Below are positions 34,673 to 46,254 of a stretch of 64,000 nt of DNA, in pieces (position 1 is the stretch's first letter; each line of letters begins with the position of its first letter). The notes beneath the pieces were generated by a model, which worked only from the letters and a program-made list of their open reading frames with translations, did no database searches and was not told the DNA's origin. Location of the stretch: contig JACSDG010000001.1 in NCBI GenBank assembly GCA_015660855.1, positions 1 through 64,000 of the forward strand. The letters are read 5' to 3'. Both the position numbers and the translations under genes were made by a program. This DNA comes from Magnetococcales bacterium. Lineage in GTDB: Bacteria; Pseudomonadota; Magnetococcia; Magnetococcales; UBA8363.

Positions 34673-36850
34673 TCAAACTTTGGAGGGTTTCCAGACGATT
34701 TCTTGAGGCTTTCCGGTGCGGATGGCCTCCAGAATCTTGAAAGTACACAACGTCGTCAAACAAAGTTCTTGGGGAGGGATGGGGGATTGGGGGTTTTGGC
34801 TCATCAAGGCGTCGATGAATGTCGCCATCTCCTTGTTGATCCCCATATCCCTTGAAAATAAATTAAAATCCTCCCCTTTACCTTTGCGGACAAGGCGCAA
34901 CTTTTTAAAGTTGTCCAACACCGCGATGGACTGTCCGCAATACACCTCCATTCTTTCTCTTGGAAAAGAAAGATCCCCCAGGGAGGTATAGACCAGATTG
35001 GCCATGGATCCATCCTGGAAAGTCACAATCACCGACAGATTATCGGTCAACTCCAAAGGTTTGCTGGAAACCGCATCCCTGGCGCAATCGGCATGAACCC
35101 GAACCGGAGGTGATTTGGCCAAAAATTGGAAAAGGTCGATAAAATGACACACCTCCCCCACAATCCGGCCCCCACCCTCCTCGGTATTGGCCCAATGATC
35201 CGCAGGCAGAAACCCCGCGTTGACCCGATAATTGATCACCAACGGACCGGAACGATTACTGAAAAAGGCATCTATCTTTTCTACAAACGGCGCAAACCGC
35301 CGGTTGAACCCGACCATCAGCATCCCTGGATGCTCTTCCAAAGCCTGGGCTACCGCTGTTAACTGTTCCTCGTTGACTGCCAGTGGTTTTTCGACAAAAA
35401 CATGTTTGCCGGCCTTCAGGGCCTCGATAAGAAAACGGGCATGCAGATTATGCCGCGTGGCAATGACAACTGTATTGATCCCTGCATCCCGGATAAGCTC
35501 GCTGGCATCGGTGGAACAATAGCCAAAGGCGAATTTGTCGGCCGTGTTGCGGGCCGTCAGACCCTTGGAAGTGGCAACCCCCACCAGTTGAACCTGGGGA
35601 TGTTTTTTCAAGGGGGGAATCAGATAGTTCTGGGCAAAACTTCCCGCGCCAACAAATCCAACCTTGATCGCCGCCACAGACGCAATCGACGCATCCCGCC
35701 GAACAATTTTTTGTTCTAACGAAACCGCCTCGCCATAAGTCAAAACAATACCAACGTAAGGGGTGCTGTTGGCATTGATCATGTCATAGGCTTCCGCCGC
35801 CCTCTCTAGGGGAAAGGTATGGGTGGTGATTCCTTCCAGTCGGATTTTTTTCTGCCCCAGAAGATTCAAAAAGGATTGCATGTTGCGTTGGGCGGTCCAA
35901 CGCACATACCCAGGGGGGTAATCCTGGGAATCGGCAACATAACGGTTATCGTATGTCCCCGGACCAAAGGCGCGGGATACGGAAAGATTGAGTTCCTTTT
36001 GATAGTAGTGCAGCCGGGGGGCGTGGATGTCTCCTGCCCCAAGCAAAACCACCCGACCCTTTTCCCGACAGAGGGCACCGGCCAGATCCAAAGTTTTCTC
36101 CTGGTCGCTCGCCGCCGCCACAATGACCGCATCCATCCCCAATCCATCGGTAAAATTGGCCGCCATGGCCTCCACCGGATCGGTAGACGGGTTGACTCCG
36201 GCCAGCATCCCCATCTTTTTGGCCATCTGCAACTTGGCAGGGTCGATTTCAATCCCAAACACATCGGCCCCTGAATTCTGGACCAACTGAACGATCAGTT
36301 GACCTATCAAACCCAGACCAATGACCGCGACACGATGCCCAAGTTCAATCCCCGCCAAACGTACAGCCTGTAACCCTATGGCCCCCACCGGGGCATAAGT
36401 GGCATCCCTGGGGTCAACTCCCCGTGGAACGACGGCGCACAAATTTTGCGGGGTGGTCACAAGTTCTGCATGGGCGGCGTAAATTTCCCCGGCGCACGCC
36501 ACACGATCCCCCACTTTCAGGGATTTAACCTCCGACCCGACCGCCACCACCTCTCCACAAGAAGCGTAGCCCAGGGAAACAGGGGTATCCAGCTTGTTGA
36601 GCACCTTCTTTACCGTCGGCAACAAACCTTCCTGCTGAACGTTGGTCACCACCTGGCGCACAAGATCGGGGCGGTTGCGGGCTTTGTTGAGCAGATTCAT
36701 CCGCGCCGTATCCACCTTGATCTTTTCCGTCCCGGCACTGATCAGAGAGGCGATATTCCTTACCAGAACCGTATGGCCCGTAAGCAGGGGGGCTGGAACA
36801 TCCTTGATGTCCAACTCTCCGGTTTTATAATTTTGCATAATCTGCTTCAT
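34673..36850 (-). CDS. Bidomain alcohol dehydrogenase / Gfo-Idh-MocA oxidoreductase
   Basis: The 725-residue protein fuses two redox modules. Residues 1-370 are a zinc-type medium-chain dehydrogenase with the Rossmann motif VAVIGLGLIGQLIVQL. Residues about 390-725 are a Gfo/Idh/MocA oxidoreductase with VGFVGAGSFAQNYLIP and the catalytic EKPLAVNEEQL motif. Such fusions occur in polysaccharide gene clusters, presumably oxidising a nucleotide or lipid-linked sugar. The exact reaction is unknown. It is the first gene of the operon leading to wecB. Confidence 0.9.
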   Translation of the reverse strand: MKQIMQNYKTGELDIKDVPAPLLTGHTVLVRNIASLISAGTEKIKVDTARMNLLNKARNRPDLVRQVVTNVQQEGLLPTVKKVLNKLDTPVSLGYASCGEVVAVGSEVKSLKVGDRVACAGEIYAAHAELVTTPQNLCAVVPRGVDPRDATYAPVGAIGLQAVRLAGIELGHRVAVIGLGLIGQLIVQLVQNSGADVFGIEIDPAKLQMAKKMGMLAGVNPSTDPVEAMAANFTDGLGMDAVIVAAASDQEKTLDLAGALCREKGRVVLLGAGDIHAPRLHYYQKELNLSVSRAFGPGTYDNRYVADSQDYPPGYVRWTAQRNMQSFLNLLGQKKIRLEGITTHTFPLERAAEAYDMINANSTPYVGIVLTYGEAVSLEQKIVRRDASIASVAAIKVGFVGAGSFAQNYLIPPLKKHPQVQLVGVATSKGLTARNTADKFAFGYCSTDASELIRDAGINTVVIATRHNLHARFLIEALKAGKHVFVEKPLAVNEEQLTAVAQALEEHPGMLMVGFNRRFAPFVEKIDAFFSNRSGPLVINYRVNAGFLPADHWANTEEGGGRIVGEVCHFIDLFQFLAKSPPVRVHADCARDAVSSKPLELTDNLSVIVTFQDGSMANLVYTSLGDLSFPRERMEVYCGQSIAVLDNFKKLRLVRKGKGEDFNLFSRDMGINKEMATFIDALMSQNPQSPIPPQELCLTTLCTFKILEAIRTGKPQEIVWKPSKV

Positions 36851-37160
36851 GGCATCCCTGGACTAAAACCCGATCCAAAAATTAAACCTTTTCCGAGCGT
36901 ACATGATGCCTTTCACAGGAAAAAAATCAAGGCACAATTTAAAATTCAACAAACAAGTCCATTCTTTTGCAACAACGACAAACCCATGATGGTCTGGATT
37001 CGCCAATACCATGACGGTGTCATGATGGGCACTCAAGAGACAAACATATTGAAAATACACTGATTATATTAACTTACAATATTGGCAGGTTGCTTGCATT
37101 AACGACAGAACATACGACTGCAAAGAATGAACCTTCAAGCCTTAAGAAAGTGGTCCTGCA

Positions 37161-37367
37161 ATGACTCAAAGAATGGTTCGCATCACTGAGAAAACCGTTA
37201 CTCTGCAATGTGCAGAGCTCCTTCTGCCGCATGTAGAAGCCCAAACTACAAAATCGCTCCAATCCGGACGCAGCAAACCTTCGGAAGCAGGGATCTTCCT
37301 GGCTCTCACCGCCGTCAGTCTGTTGCTTTCACTGCTGTTGTTTCTGGAACTCTGGTCCGGCAGTTAG
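37161..37367 (+). CDS. Possible small tail-anchored membrane protein
   Basis: This is a 68-residue open frame with one strongly hydrophobic C-terminal helix (AGIFLALTAVSLLLSLLLFLEL). There is no clear ribosome-binding site and no recognised family, so it may be chance. It is the only plausible coding stretch in the 661-bp gap at 36851-37511. That gap also holds a degenerate GC hairpin patch at about 37440-37485 (CCCCAAGGGGGG) resembling the modular repeats. Confidence 0.25.
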   Translation: MTQRMVRITEKTVTLQCAELLLPHVEAQTTKSLQSGRSKPSEAGIFLALTAVSLLLSLLLFLELWSGS

Positions 37368-37511
37368 CAGACCTTCAAGATGATGAATCAATAAATGGGA
37401 GACTTGTCATGCAATTTCTTCGATTGGTCAACTCGGAAGTTTTGTTCCCCAAGGGGGGGAAACGGCTCCCCCCACCTGGGGCATCGATGAATAAATCCGG
37501 CCAACCTCTTG

Positions 37512-38861
37512 TCAGCCCATTTGTCGCAATGTTTCCGCGACAAGAAAGGCGACATCAAGGCTCTGAGCGGCGTTAAGCCGGGGATCGCAGGTCGTATGAT
37601 AGCGGTGTTCCAGGTGCTCTTCCAAGACCTCCTGGGACCCGCCCACGCATTCGGTAACATTGCCTCCCGTCAGCTCGAAATGCACCCCGCCAGGCCTGGA
37701 TCCCTCCGCCTTGTGGATGGCGAAAAATTGTGTCAATTCCGACAAAATATGTTTAATTGACCGGGTCTTGTAACCACTGGGGGTACCATAGGTGTTGCCG
37801 TGCATGGGGTCGCAACTCCATACAATGGCAAACCCTTCCGCTTGGCAGGCTTTGATGATTCTGGGCAGACAATCGCTAATCCTGGCATGGCCAAAACGAC
37901 CAATCAGGGTCAATCGTCCAGGAATATTTTCCGGGTTGAGACGGGAACACAGTGTCAATACGTCTTCCACGCTGATGTCGGGGCCAATCTTGACACCCAC
38001 CGGGTTTTTCACACCGCGCAAAAATTCAACATGTGCCCCGTTGACCTGTCGGGTCCGATCACCGATCCAAAGCATGTGCGCCGAACAATCGTAATAATCT
38101 CCGGTCAATGAATCCTTGCGGGTCAAGGCACTCTCGTACTCCATGATCAAGGCTTCATGGCTTGTGTAATACTCGATCTCCCGCAAAATGGGGGTGTTGG
38201 CGGAATTGATCCCCAAAACCTCCATGAACCGCAAATTTTCGCTGAGCTGATCGGCCAGTTTGCTGTACCGCTGCCCTTGGAGACTGGCGGCGACAAAATC
38301 CTGGTTCCAGGTATGTACCTTTTTTAAATCGGCAAAACCACCGCTGGTAAACGCTCGCAGCAGATTCAGGGTGCTGGCGGACTGAAAATAAGCCCGCTCC
38401 ATACGGGTGGGATCGGGTTGCCTGGCCTCTTGCGAAAAGCTGGAATCGTTGACGGACTCGCCACGAAAACTCGGCAGCGACACGCCATCTTTGGTTTCCA
38501 TGGGGCTGGACCTGGGCTTGGCGAATTGCCCGGCGATGCGGCCAACCTTGATGATGGGCTTGCCAAGACCGTGGGTGAGAATAACCGCCATTTGCAACAA
38601 TACCTTGAGCTTGTCGCGTATGGCATTGGCGGTGAACTCATTGAAGGATTCAGCGCAATCCCCTCCCTGAAGCAAAAAAGCCTCACCCCGCGTAACCTGC
38701 GCCAGTCTGTCCATCAAGGATCTGGCCTCCCCGGCAAACACCAGGGGGGGGTAACTGGCGAGTCGCTGACAGGCAAGGTCCAGTTCCTTGGGGTCGGGCC
38801 ACTCGGGTTGTTGCTGCGCTGGGTATTTTTTCCATGAATCTTGGGTCCAACTCTCAGACAC
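37512..38861 (-). CDS. Class II 3-deoxy-7-phosphoheptulonate synthase
   Basis: The 449-residue DAHP synthase condenses PEP and erythrose-4-phosphate, the first step of aromatic amino-acid synthesis. It is of the plant/actinobacterial (class II) type. Motifs are [11 protein letters not shown], the PEP and metal region [23 protein letters not shown] and the terminal [18 protein letters not shown]. No ACT domain is present. It is apparently monocistronic. Confidence 0.95.
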   Translation of the reverse strand: MSESWTQDSWKKYPAQQQPEWPDPKELDLACQRLASYPPLVFAGEARSLMDRLAQVTRGEAFLLQGGDCAESFNEFTANAIRDKLKVLLQMAVILTHGLGKPIIKVGRIAGQFAKPRSSPMETKDGVSLPSFRGESVNDSSFSQEARQPDPTRMERAYFQSASTLNLLRAFTSGGFADLKKVHTWNQDFVAASLQGQRYSKLADQLSENLRFMEVLGINSANTPILREIEYYTSHEALIMEYESALTRKDSLTGDYYDCSAHMLWIGDRTRQVNGAHVEFLRGVKNPVGVKIGPDISVEDVLTLCSRLNPENIPGRLTLIGRFGHARISDCLPRIIKACQAEGFAIVWSCDPMHGNTYGTPSGYKTRSIKHILSELTQFFAIHKAEGSRPGGVHFELTGGNVTECVGGSQEVLEEHLEHRYHTTCDPRLNAAQSLDVAFLVAETLRQMG

Positions 38862-38955
38862 GGTCTTGTTCCTTGAAGGCTTGAGGTAAAAAATGGTGCG
38901 GGGGAAACAACATGAAATCCCACCGCCGTTGGTTTGTCATTTTCCATCTTTAAAG

Positions 38956-41775
38956 TCAACCGGTGGTCCTTAGATTTTCCTCATCCCCTCCGGTACCGGC
39001 CAAAAAGGGTGCCGATGGTGTTGACAGGCTGCGTCCATCAATATTTTCTATGGCCTTGACCAGATGGGTTTTCAGAGCTTCGATCTTGCGACTGTTGAGT
39101 TTCAAGCCAAACATGTCCCGCAGATAGAAGACATCCACCGCCCGTTCCCCATAAGTGGAAATTTTAGCGGTGCGAATCTGCAACCCCTGACGTTCCACCT
39201 CTCGCGTGATGGTAAACAACAGCCCAACCCGATCCAGAGAGGTGATCTCCAAAATGGTAAAACCGTCGAAACTGTTATCCACCTCAATGGAGACCGGGAC
39301 CCGAAACGGGCTGGGGGAAACAAACGCGGGGACGGCGTTGGACAATAGAGCCTCGGGCCAGGTCTTTCCCTTGAGAACCGATAACAGCGTTTGCTCAATT
39401 TTATCGAGCCGATGTTTGCTTTCGATGGCTTTGCCCTGATTGTTTTGCAGGACAAAAGAGTCGAAAGCCATGCCATCCTTGGTGGTGGTGATACTGGCAG
39501 AAAGAATGTTGACCCCCTCGGCAGTGAGCGCACCGGAAATCCGTGCCATCAGACCGGGATGATCGGGGGTATGCAACAGCAATTCCGTCGTGTTGGTCGC
39601 CGGTGTCGTCCAGAACACCACGCCCATGGGTTCTTCGCGCAGTGAAGCAAACGCTCGGAAATGATCCACCAGGGTGCGCACATCGTATTGAATGAAATAA
39701 TCGGGGTAAAACCGATCAAAATGCCGATCCACCCCCGCCGCATCGTTTTCCGGAACCAGAAGTTTTCGGGCCTCTTCCCGCCGATTCTCGGCATGGCGGG
39801 TAATATCGCTGGTTTTGAAGGCTCCCCTCTCCAATGTTTCCAGGGCAAAATTGTACAATTGCATGAGCAATGTCGCTTTCCATGGTGTCCATACACCCGG
39901 CCCAACGGCCCGTATGTCGGCCATGGTCAACAGCAATAAAAGCTTGAGCCGTTGGGTATTTCCCATCTGCTCGGCAAACTGGGTAATGGTGGCAGGATCA
40001 CCCAAATCCCGACGCAGGGCGGTACGGGAGAATACCAAATGGTTTTCCACCAGCCAAGCCACGATTTCGATGTCATCCGCCGGCAAACCAAAGCGCAAAC
40101 ACACGTCTCTGGCGATGACCGCCCCCTCCTTGGTGTGATCGCCACCCCGACCTTTGGCAATGTCGTGGAAAAGAACGGCAAGAATCAGCAACCCCGGGTT
40201 GTCCAGTTCGGTAAATACTTTGGTTGCCTGGGGCAATTCGTCACGCAAGCGTCCCTCTTGAATCTGCCGGACGGCAGCCACCGCCAGGAGGGTGTGTTCA
40301 TCGACGGTGAACACATGAAACATGTCGTGCTGCGACTGCCACATGATACGGCCAAATTCGGGGAGATAACGACCCAACACCCCGATCTGGTTCATACGCC
40401 GCAACGTCCAGGCTACCGCTTGCCGACCGTTGAGAATCCGTAAAAAGAGTTGGGCCGCTTCGGGATTGCGTTGAAAATCCCGGTCAATCAGATCCATACG
40501 CCGACGGATCAGGCGTTCGGTATCGGGATGGATCGTTTTTAAATGACGTTGGGCAACGTCAAATATTTTCAGAAGCAACAGCGGATCGGCATCAATCAGG
40601 TCGGGCGAGCGTAACGCCACCTTGTCACCCAGCAATTGAAAACTTTCTTCCAGGCGGCGTTTGTTCCACCAGCGAAGTTTTAAATGTTCCTCCTGATATT
40701 TCCGCAGAAAAATTCTGGATAAATCGCCAACCTGCTGCGCCACCTGGTAATAGCGACGCATGAACTGCTCCACCCCCTGCCTGCCCGTTCGATCCCGATA
40801 GCCAAACTCTTTGGCAATTTCCATTTGGTGCGAAAAGGTCAATCGATCTTCGCGACGACCGGCGCGATAATGCAAAGCGTTGCGAATCCGCCGCAAAAAG
40901 GAAAGACTTCGGGTGAAAACCCGGTATTCCTGGGCCGTAATGATCTCCATCTCCACCAAATCTTTGACATGATCCACCTTGTAGCGATACTTGGAAATCC
41001 AGGCGAAAGTCTGAATATCACGCAATCCCCCTGGGTTTTCTTTGATATTGGGTTCAAGATAGAAGAAGGAGTTGCCGAATTTATCGTGCCGCTTGTTCTG
41101 CTCCAACAGTTTGGCACGCAAAAAGCTGTCGGGATCCTTGTCCAACACTTTCTTGAACAATTTTTTTTTGTAGGTGTCGAACAGTTCCCGATTGCCGGCC
41201 AAAAACCGGGATTCCAACATTGATGTACGAATTTCCAGATCTTGGCGTGCCTGTTGCACACAGTCCTCTATCTGGCGCACCGCATGACCAATATCCAAAC
41301 CCAGATCCCACAGACAGTAGAGCATGCGTTCAACCTGTTTTTCATGTTTAGAACGGCTGTCGTCGGGGAGAATGAAGAGCAGGTCGATGTCCGAGTAGGG
41401 TGCCAGTTCGCCCCTGCCGTAACCGCCTGTAGCCACCAGGGCAAGGTTTTCCGCCTCTGTACTGGGATGGGTGTGAATGATGCGGAAGATGCGTTTGAGT
41501 ACCACGTCGGTCAATGCGGAGTGGCCTTTGACGATAAATTCACCCGAAGCACCGTTGCGGTGAATGGCGTGCAGACGCTCCCTGCCTAGACGTATGGTCG
41601 CACGCAGAAAGTCAATTATTTGACGACGGGTATCTTCGGAAATGGCGGTCGCGACCGATGGTGGCAGCAGGGATTGGAGTTTGGATTCAAACTCGACGGA
41701 TTCCAAAAACTCGGAAACCGCAAATTCCTTCGGGATGACCGGAAGCTTTCTGTGGGAGGAAACGTGGCTGTCCAA
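38956..41775 (-). CDS. glnD: PII uridylyltransferase / uridylyl-removing enzyme
   Basis: The 939-residue GlnD senses glutamine and (de)uridylylates PII. The nucleotidyltransferase domain has GGYGRGELAPYSDIDLLF (about residue 115). The GlnD PII-UTase helical domain and the HD hydrolase follow (LFHDIAKGRGGDHTKEG, about residue 540), and then two ACT domains (about 740-810 and 850-920). The order and length are complete. Its start lies 141 bp from mreB on the opposite strand, so divergent promoters sit in 41776-41916. Confidence 0.96.
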   Translation of the reverse strand: MDSHVSSHRKLPVIPKEFAVSEFLESVEFESKLQSLLPPSVATAISEDTRRQIIDFLRATIRLGRERLHAIHRNGASGEFIVKGHSALTDVVLKRIFRIIHTHPSTEAENLALVATGGYGRGELAPYSDIDLLFILPDDSRSKHEKQVERMLYCLWDLGLDIGHAVRQIEDCVQQARQDLEIRTSMLESRFLAGNRELFDTYKKKLFKKVLDKDPDSFLRAKLLEQNKRHDKFGNSFFYLEPNIKENPGGLRDIQTFAWISKYRYKVDHVKDLVEMEIITAQEYRVFTRSLSFLRRIRNALHYRAGRREDRLTFSHQMEIAKEFGYRDRTGRQGVEQFMRRYYQVAQQVGDLSRIFLRKYQEEHLKLRWWNKRRLEESFQLLGDKVALRSPDLIDADPLLLLKIFDVAQRHLKTIHPDTERLIRRRMDLIDRDFQRNPEAAQLFLRILNGRQAVAWTLRRMNQIGVLGRYLPEFGRIMWQSQHDMFHVFTVDEHTLLAVAAVRQIQEGRLRDELPQATKVFTELDNPGLLILAVLFHDIAKGRGGDHTKEGAVIARDVCLRFGLPADDIEIVAWLVENHLVFSRTALRRDLGDPATITQFAEQMGNTQRLKLLLLLTMADIRAVGPGVWTPWKATLLMQLYNFALETLERGAFKTSDITRHAENRREEARKLLVPENDAAGVDRHFDRFYPDYFIQYDVRTLVDHFRAFASLREEPMGVVFWTTPATNTTELLLHTPDHPGLMARISGALTAEGVNILSASITTTKDGMAFDSFVLQNNQGKAIESKHRLDKIEQTLLSVLKGKTWPEALLSNAVPAFVSPSPFRVPVSIEVDNSFDGFTILEITSLDRVGLLFTITREVERQGLQIRTAKISTYGERAVDVFYLRDMFGLKLNSRKIEALKTHLVKAIENIDGRSLSTPSAPFLAGTGGDEENLRTTG

Positions 41776-41850
41776 GACCTTTTCTCGACCTTGATGGGTG
41801 TTACAGGGAATGGTAAGTTCCGCTCGGCGGAAGCTTTCCCTGATGCGTAA

Positions 41851-42951
<1,101 letters not shown>

Positions 42952-42969
42952 CACCGGGGAGGTCATCCC

Positions 42970-43941
42970 TTGGATTTCTTTCTGGCCCTCATCAAAGAAC
43001 ACCGGCATTCCATCGTCGCCACAGCAACCCTCGTTGTCTCCCTGCTGTTGCTGCTGGCGGTTCGGCCTGGAAATCGTGACCCCGGATTCATCGAGGACGC
43101 CGCCCTTGATGTTGTCGGTGGCATCCAGGGGGTGGTTCAAAGCCCGGTAGGGGCCTACCGGGATTTTACCTCTCAATTTCGCCAATGGCAGAGCCTTCTT
43201 GAAGAAAACCGCCGGTTCAGCCAGGAGCTCAAGATATTACGCCCCCTGGGAACGCAGGTGGTGGAACTTGAGATGGAAAACCAACGTCTGCGCCGATTGT
43301 TGAAAATGCCGCTGCCGCCACAACTGCACAGCCTTGCCGCCAGGGTGGTGGGAGACACCTCCACCGCCTTCGCCAACGTGTTGTTGCTCGATGTCGGTCG
43401 AAACCAGGGATCCCGTGTCAACGCCTCCGTTCTGGTCCCCAAGGGGGTCGTCGGACGCGTGGTCCAGGTCGGAAACAATACCTCTTTGGTTCTTACCCTG
43501 CTGGATATCAATTCCCGTGTACCCGTCCTTGTTCAGCGCACCAGGACCAATGGAACCCTCGCCGGTTTCAATGGGCCAACCCTCACCATGGAAAACGTTT
43601 CCAAAGACGCCAAGACCCAAGATGTTCAACAAACCGATACTACGGGGATCATCGCCGGTTTCAACGGACAAAGCCTCAGCATGGACTATGTTTCCAAGGA
43701 TGCCAAAATCAAAGCGGGAGACACCATTCTGACTTCCGGCATGGCGGGAAGTTTTCCCAAAGGATTGCCAATCGGCATTGTCAAAGAGGTTTTGGAAGGG
43801 GATACCGGCCTGTTTCAACGAGTCATCATTCAACCCTCCGTGGATTTTGACCGGGTCGAAGAAGTTCGCCTGCTCATTCCCGGAAAACTTTCCACAACCG
43901 CCGACCTCCCCAAACAATCCGATACGATGGAAACACCGTGA
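42970..43941 (+). CDS. mreC: Rod-shape protein MreC with internal duplication
   Basis: The 323-residue bitopic protein bridges MreB-MreD and periplasmic synthases. It has a membrane segment at about residues 14-31, a coiled coil at about 70-112 and a beta domain to about 300. The start is TTG 42970, with GGGGAGG seven bases upstream. An extra about 31-residue unit is inserted in the beta domain: residues 195-215 and 226-246 are close copies (AGFNG-L-M-VSKDAK). The mreD start GTG overlaps its stop. Confidence 0.93.
   Translation: MDFFLALIKEHRHSIVATATLVVSLLLLLAVRPGNRDPGFIEDAALDVVGGIQGVVQSPVGAYRDFTSQFRQWQSLLEENRRFSQELKILRPLGTQVVELEMENQRLRRLLKMPLPPQLHSLAARVVGDTSTAFANVLLLDVGRNQGSRVNASVLVPKGVVGRVVQVGNNTSLVLTLLDINSRVPVLVQRTRTNGTLAGFNGPTLTMENVSKDAKTQDVQQTDTTGIIAGFNGQSLSMDYVSKDAKIKAGDTILTSGMAGSFPKGLPIGIVKEVLEGDTGLFQRVIIQPSVDFDRVEEVRLLIPGKLSTTADLPKQSDTMETP
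43552..43707 (+). repeat. Internal tandem duplication in mreC
   Basis: DNA at 43552-43614 and 43645-43707 codes for two copies of a G-x-x-AGFNG-x-x-L-x-M-x-x-VSKDAK segment, a 93-bp period. The copies have diverged at several codons, so the duplication is not very recent and has kept the frame. Confidence 0.85.
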
Positions 43942-44432
43942 TTGCCTCCAGACCGATCACTCTGCTGCCGGGGATATCCATCCTCATCGCCCTGGCACTC
44001 CAGGAAACCGCCATCCCCGCCGCATCCTGGAATGTGTTGCGTCCCGACTTGGTCATTATCTGCCTGTTCTACTGGCGCATGTATCGCCCTGACCTGTGCG
44101 GTCCGCTGCTCGCCTTTGGTACCGGCCTGCTCCTGGATGTCATCTATACAACCCCAATGGGTCTGAACGCTTTTTCCAAAACAGTTCTGGTCCTGCTGAT
44201 CGGGCGTTATGGTAAAATCTTTCGCGCTTTGGACTTCATCATGCTGCTGCCCGTCATTGCCATTTTCGTCATGCTGGACGAAATGATACAAGGAATCTGG
44301 ATCATCATAACCAACGGCTTCGCCTTCCGTTGGGATATCCTGGCTGGTCGGCCTGTGGCAACCGTGGTCATCATGCCTTTGATGGTGCGTGCTCTCATCT
44401 TCCTTCATCGCTCCTGGCTGGAGGCCCGATGA
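43938..44432 (+). CDS. mreD: Rod-shape protein MreD
   Basis: This 164-residue inner-membrane protein has five or so hydrophobic helices, including LPGISILIALALQETAIP and LDVIYTTPMGLNAFSKTVLVLLI. It begins at GTG 43938, overlapping the mreC stop by four bases, and ends one base before the PBP2 start. Position and topology identify it more than sequence motifs. Confidence 0.88.
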   Translation: MIASRPITLLPGISILIALALQETAIPAASWNVLRPDLVIICLFYWRMYRPDLCGPLLAFGTGLLLDVIYTTPMGLNAFSKTVLVLLIGRYGKIFRALDFIMLLPVIAIFVMLDEMIQGIWIIITNGFAFRWDILAGRPVATVVIMPLMVRALIFLHRSWLEAR

Positions 44433-44433
44433 C

Positions 44434-46254
44434 ATGCACTCCCTTGAAAACGAAAACGAAACTTTCAAGGTCGATGCCCGAAGACGCCTGGTCATCCTGG
44501 GGGGACTTTTTGCCGGCGGAGCCATGATCATTGGCGGACAGTTGTTCCACCTTCAGGTCATGAATGGTGGTGAGTACCGCAATCTGGCCGAAGACAACCG
44601 TATCAGCCTGCAACCCATACCGGCACTGCGCGGTCGAATCCTTGACCGGCACGGCCGTATTCTGGTGGAGAACAGTGCTGATTTCCAACTTTTTGTCATT
44701 CCTGAACTGGCAGGAGATATTAGGGCATTCATCAGACGCGTACAGCCCTATCTGGACCTGTCCTCCGACAAGATCGAAAAGGTTTTGCGGCAGGCACAAC
44801 GACAACGAGGTTTTTTACCTTTGATGGTTCTGTCGCGTTTGACCTGGCCCCAGGTCAACTGGATTGAATCCAGAATCCATACCCTTCCCGGGGCCTCCAT
44901 TCAGGTCCAGACCACCCGCAGTTATCCCAGTGGCAATGTCGCTGCCCATCTTTTGGGTTATCTGGGTGAAGTCAACAGCAAGGACATTTTGCAATATCCC
45001 TCCATCCATTTCCGTTCCGGGGACATTGTTGGCAAAACCGGGATGGAAAGAATGTTTGAACTGGAACTTCGCGGCAAAGAGGGTTTTCGGGAAATGGAGG
45101 TCAATGCCGTTGGTCGGCATATCCGCGAACTCAAACGCCAGCCCGCCCACCCTGGTCCCGATCTCAGGCTGACCATTGATGCCGATCTCCAAGCCGAGGC
45201 GGAACTTGCCTTGGCTGGCCAATCGGGTTCGACGGTGTGCCTGAATCCCAACAATGGTGAAGTATTGGCCATGGTCAGCCAGCCCGCTTATGACCCCAAT
45301 CAGTTTATTCGCGGTTTTTCCAGCGACGAGTGGAAGATCCTGGTGACCGATCCCAAACGCCCCCTGATCAACAAAGCCATCCAAGGCCAATATCCGCCAG
45401 GGTCCACATTTAAAATGGTCGTTGCCCTGGCCGGCTTGCGGGAAGGAAAAATCAATGCCTCGACACGCCATTCCTGTGGTGGCAGCGTCACTCGGGAAAA
45501 CCATACCTTCTATTGCTGGAAAAGCCATGGTCATGGACAAATGGATCTCGTTACCGCCATTGAACAATCGTGCGATGTTTTTTTCTACAAGGTTTCCGAA
45601 ACACTGGGTATTGATGCCATTGCCCGACAAGCCAAAAGGATGGGATTGGGTGAGATCAGCAATATTGGACTCGAAGGAGAACGTCCAGGACTTATTCCTT
45701 CAAAGGCGTGGAAAAAAGCAGCGTTAGGTCAGCCTTGGTATCCTGGTGAAACGTTGATTTCCGCCATTGGTCAGGGAGCGGTTCTGGCCACTCCCTTGCA
45801 GTTGGCCGTCATGGTCGGAAGCATTGCCAATGGTGGCCATATTTTCCGACCAACGTTCGTACCCACCCCAAAAAACGTGCAACCCAAACCGGCCTTCTCC
45901 CATCCGATCAACCCCACCCACTTGGCTATGGTTCGCAAAGGGATGATCGCCGTACTCCACGGCAAGGGAGGTACGGCACGGCAGTTCAAACCGGAAAGCG
46001 TCATGGCGGCAGGAAAAACCGGAACCTCCCAGGTAGTCAAACACAAACGGGAGAAATCCGGCAAATTGATCAAGGAAGACAATGCGCGTTTCAAAGATCA
46101 CGCCCTTTTTGTATGCTATGCCCCGGTGGAGAACCCCCTCATCGCCCTATCGGTGGTTGTGGAACACGGGGGTCACGGCAGTACTGCTGCCGCACCCATC
46201 GCAAAAAGAATTGTCGATTTTTATTTCAACAAATACGGAATTCCCGGCGCATGA
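44434..46254 (+). CDS. mrdA: Penicillin-binding protein 2
   Basis: The 606-residue elongation transpeptidase (class B) has an N-terminal membrane anchor (about 13-35), the pedestal domain (LRGRILDRHGRIL near residue 65), and the transpeptidase domain with SxxK in PPGSTFKMVV, the SxN-type EQSCDVFF and KTG in AGKTGTSQVV. The start ATG 44434 follows the mreD stop by one base; the frame upstream overlaps mreD. It works with RodA. Confidence 0.95.
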   Translation: MHSLENENETFKVDARRRLVILGGLFAGGAMIIGGQLFHLQVMNGGEYRNLAEDNRISLQPIPALRGRILDRHGRILVENSADFQLFVIPELAGDIRAFIRRVQPYLDLSSDKIEKVLRQAQRQRGFLPLMVLSRLTWPQVNWIESRIHTLPGASIQVQTTRSYPSGNVAAHLLGYLGEVNSKDILQYPSIHFRSGDIVGKTGMERMFELELRGKEGFREMEVNAVGRHIRELKRQPAHPGPDLRLTIDADLQAEAELALAGQSGSTVCLNPNNGEVLAMVSQPAYDPNQFIRGFSSDEWKILVTDPKRPLINKAIQGQYPPGSTFKMVVALAGLREGKINASTRHSCGGSVTRENHTFYCWKSHGHGQMDLVTAIEQSCDVFFYKVSETLGIDAIARQAKRMGLGEISNIGLEGERPGLIPSKAWKKAALGQPWYPGETLISAIGQGAVLATPLQLAVMVGSIANGGHIFRPTFVPTPKNVQPKPAFSHPINPTHLAMVRKGMIAVLHGKGGTARQFKPESVMAAGKTGTSQVVKHKREKSGKLIKEDNARFKDHALFVCYAPVENPLIALSVVVEHGGHGSTAAAPIAKRIVDFYFNKYGIPGA

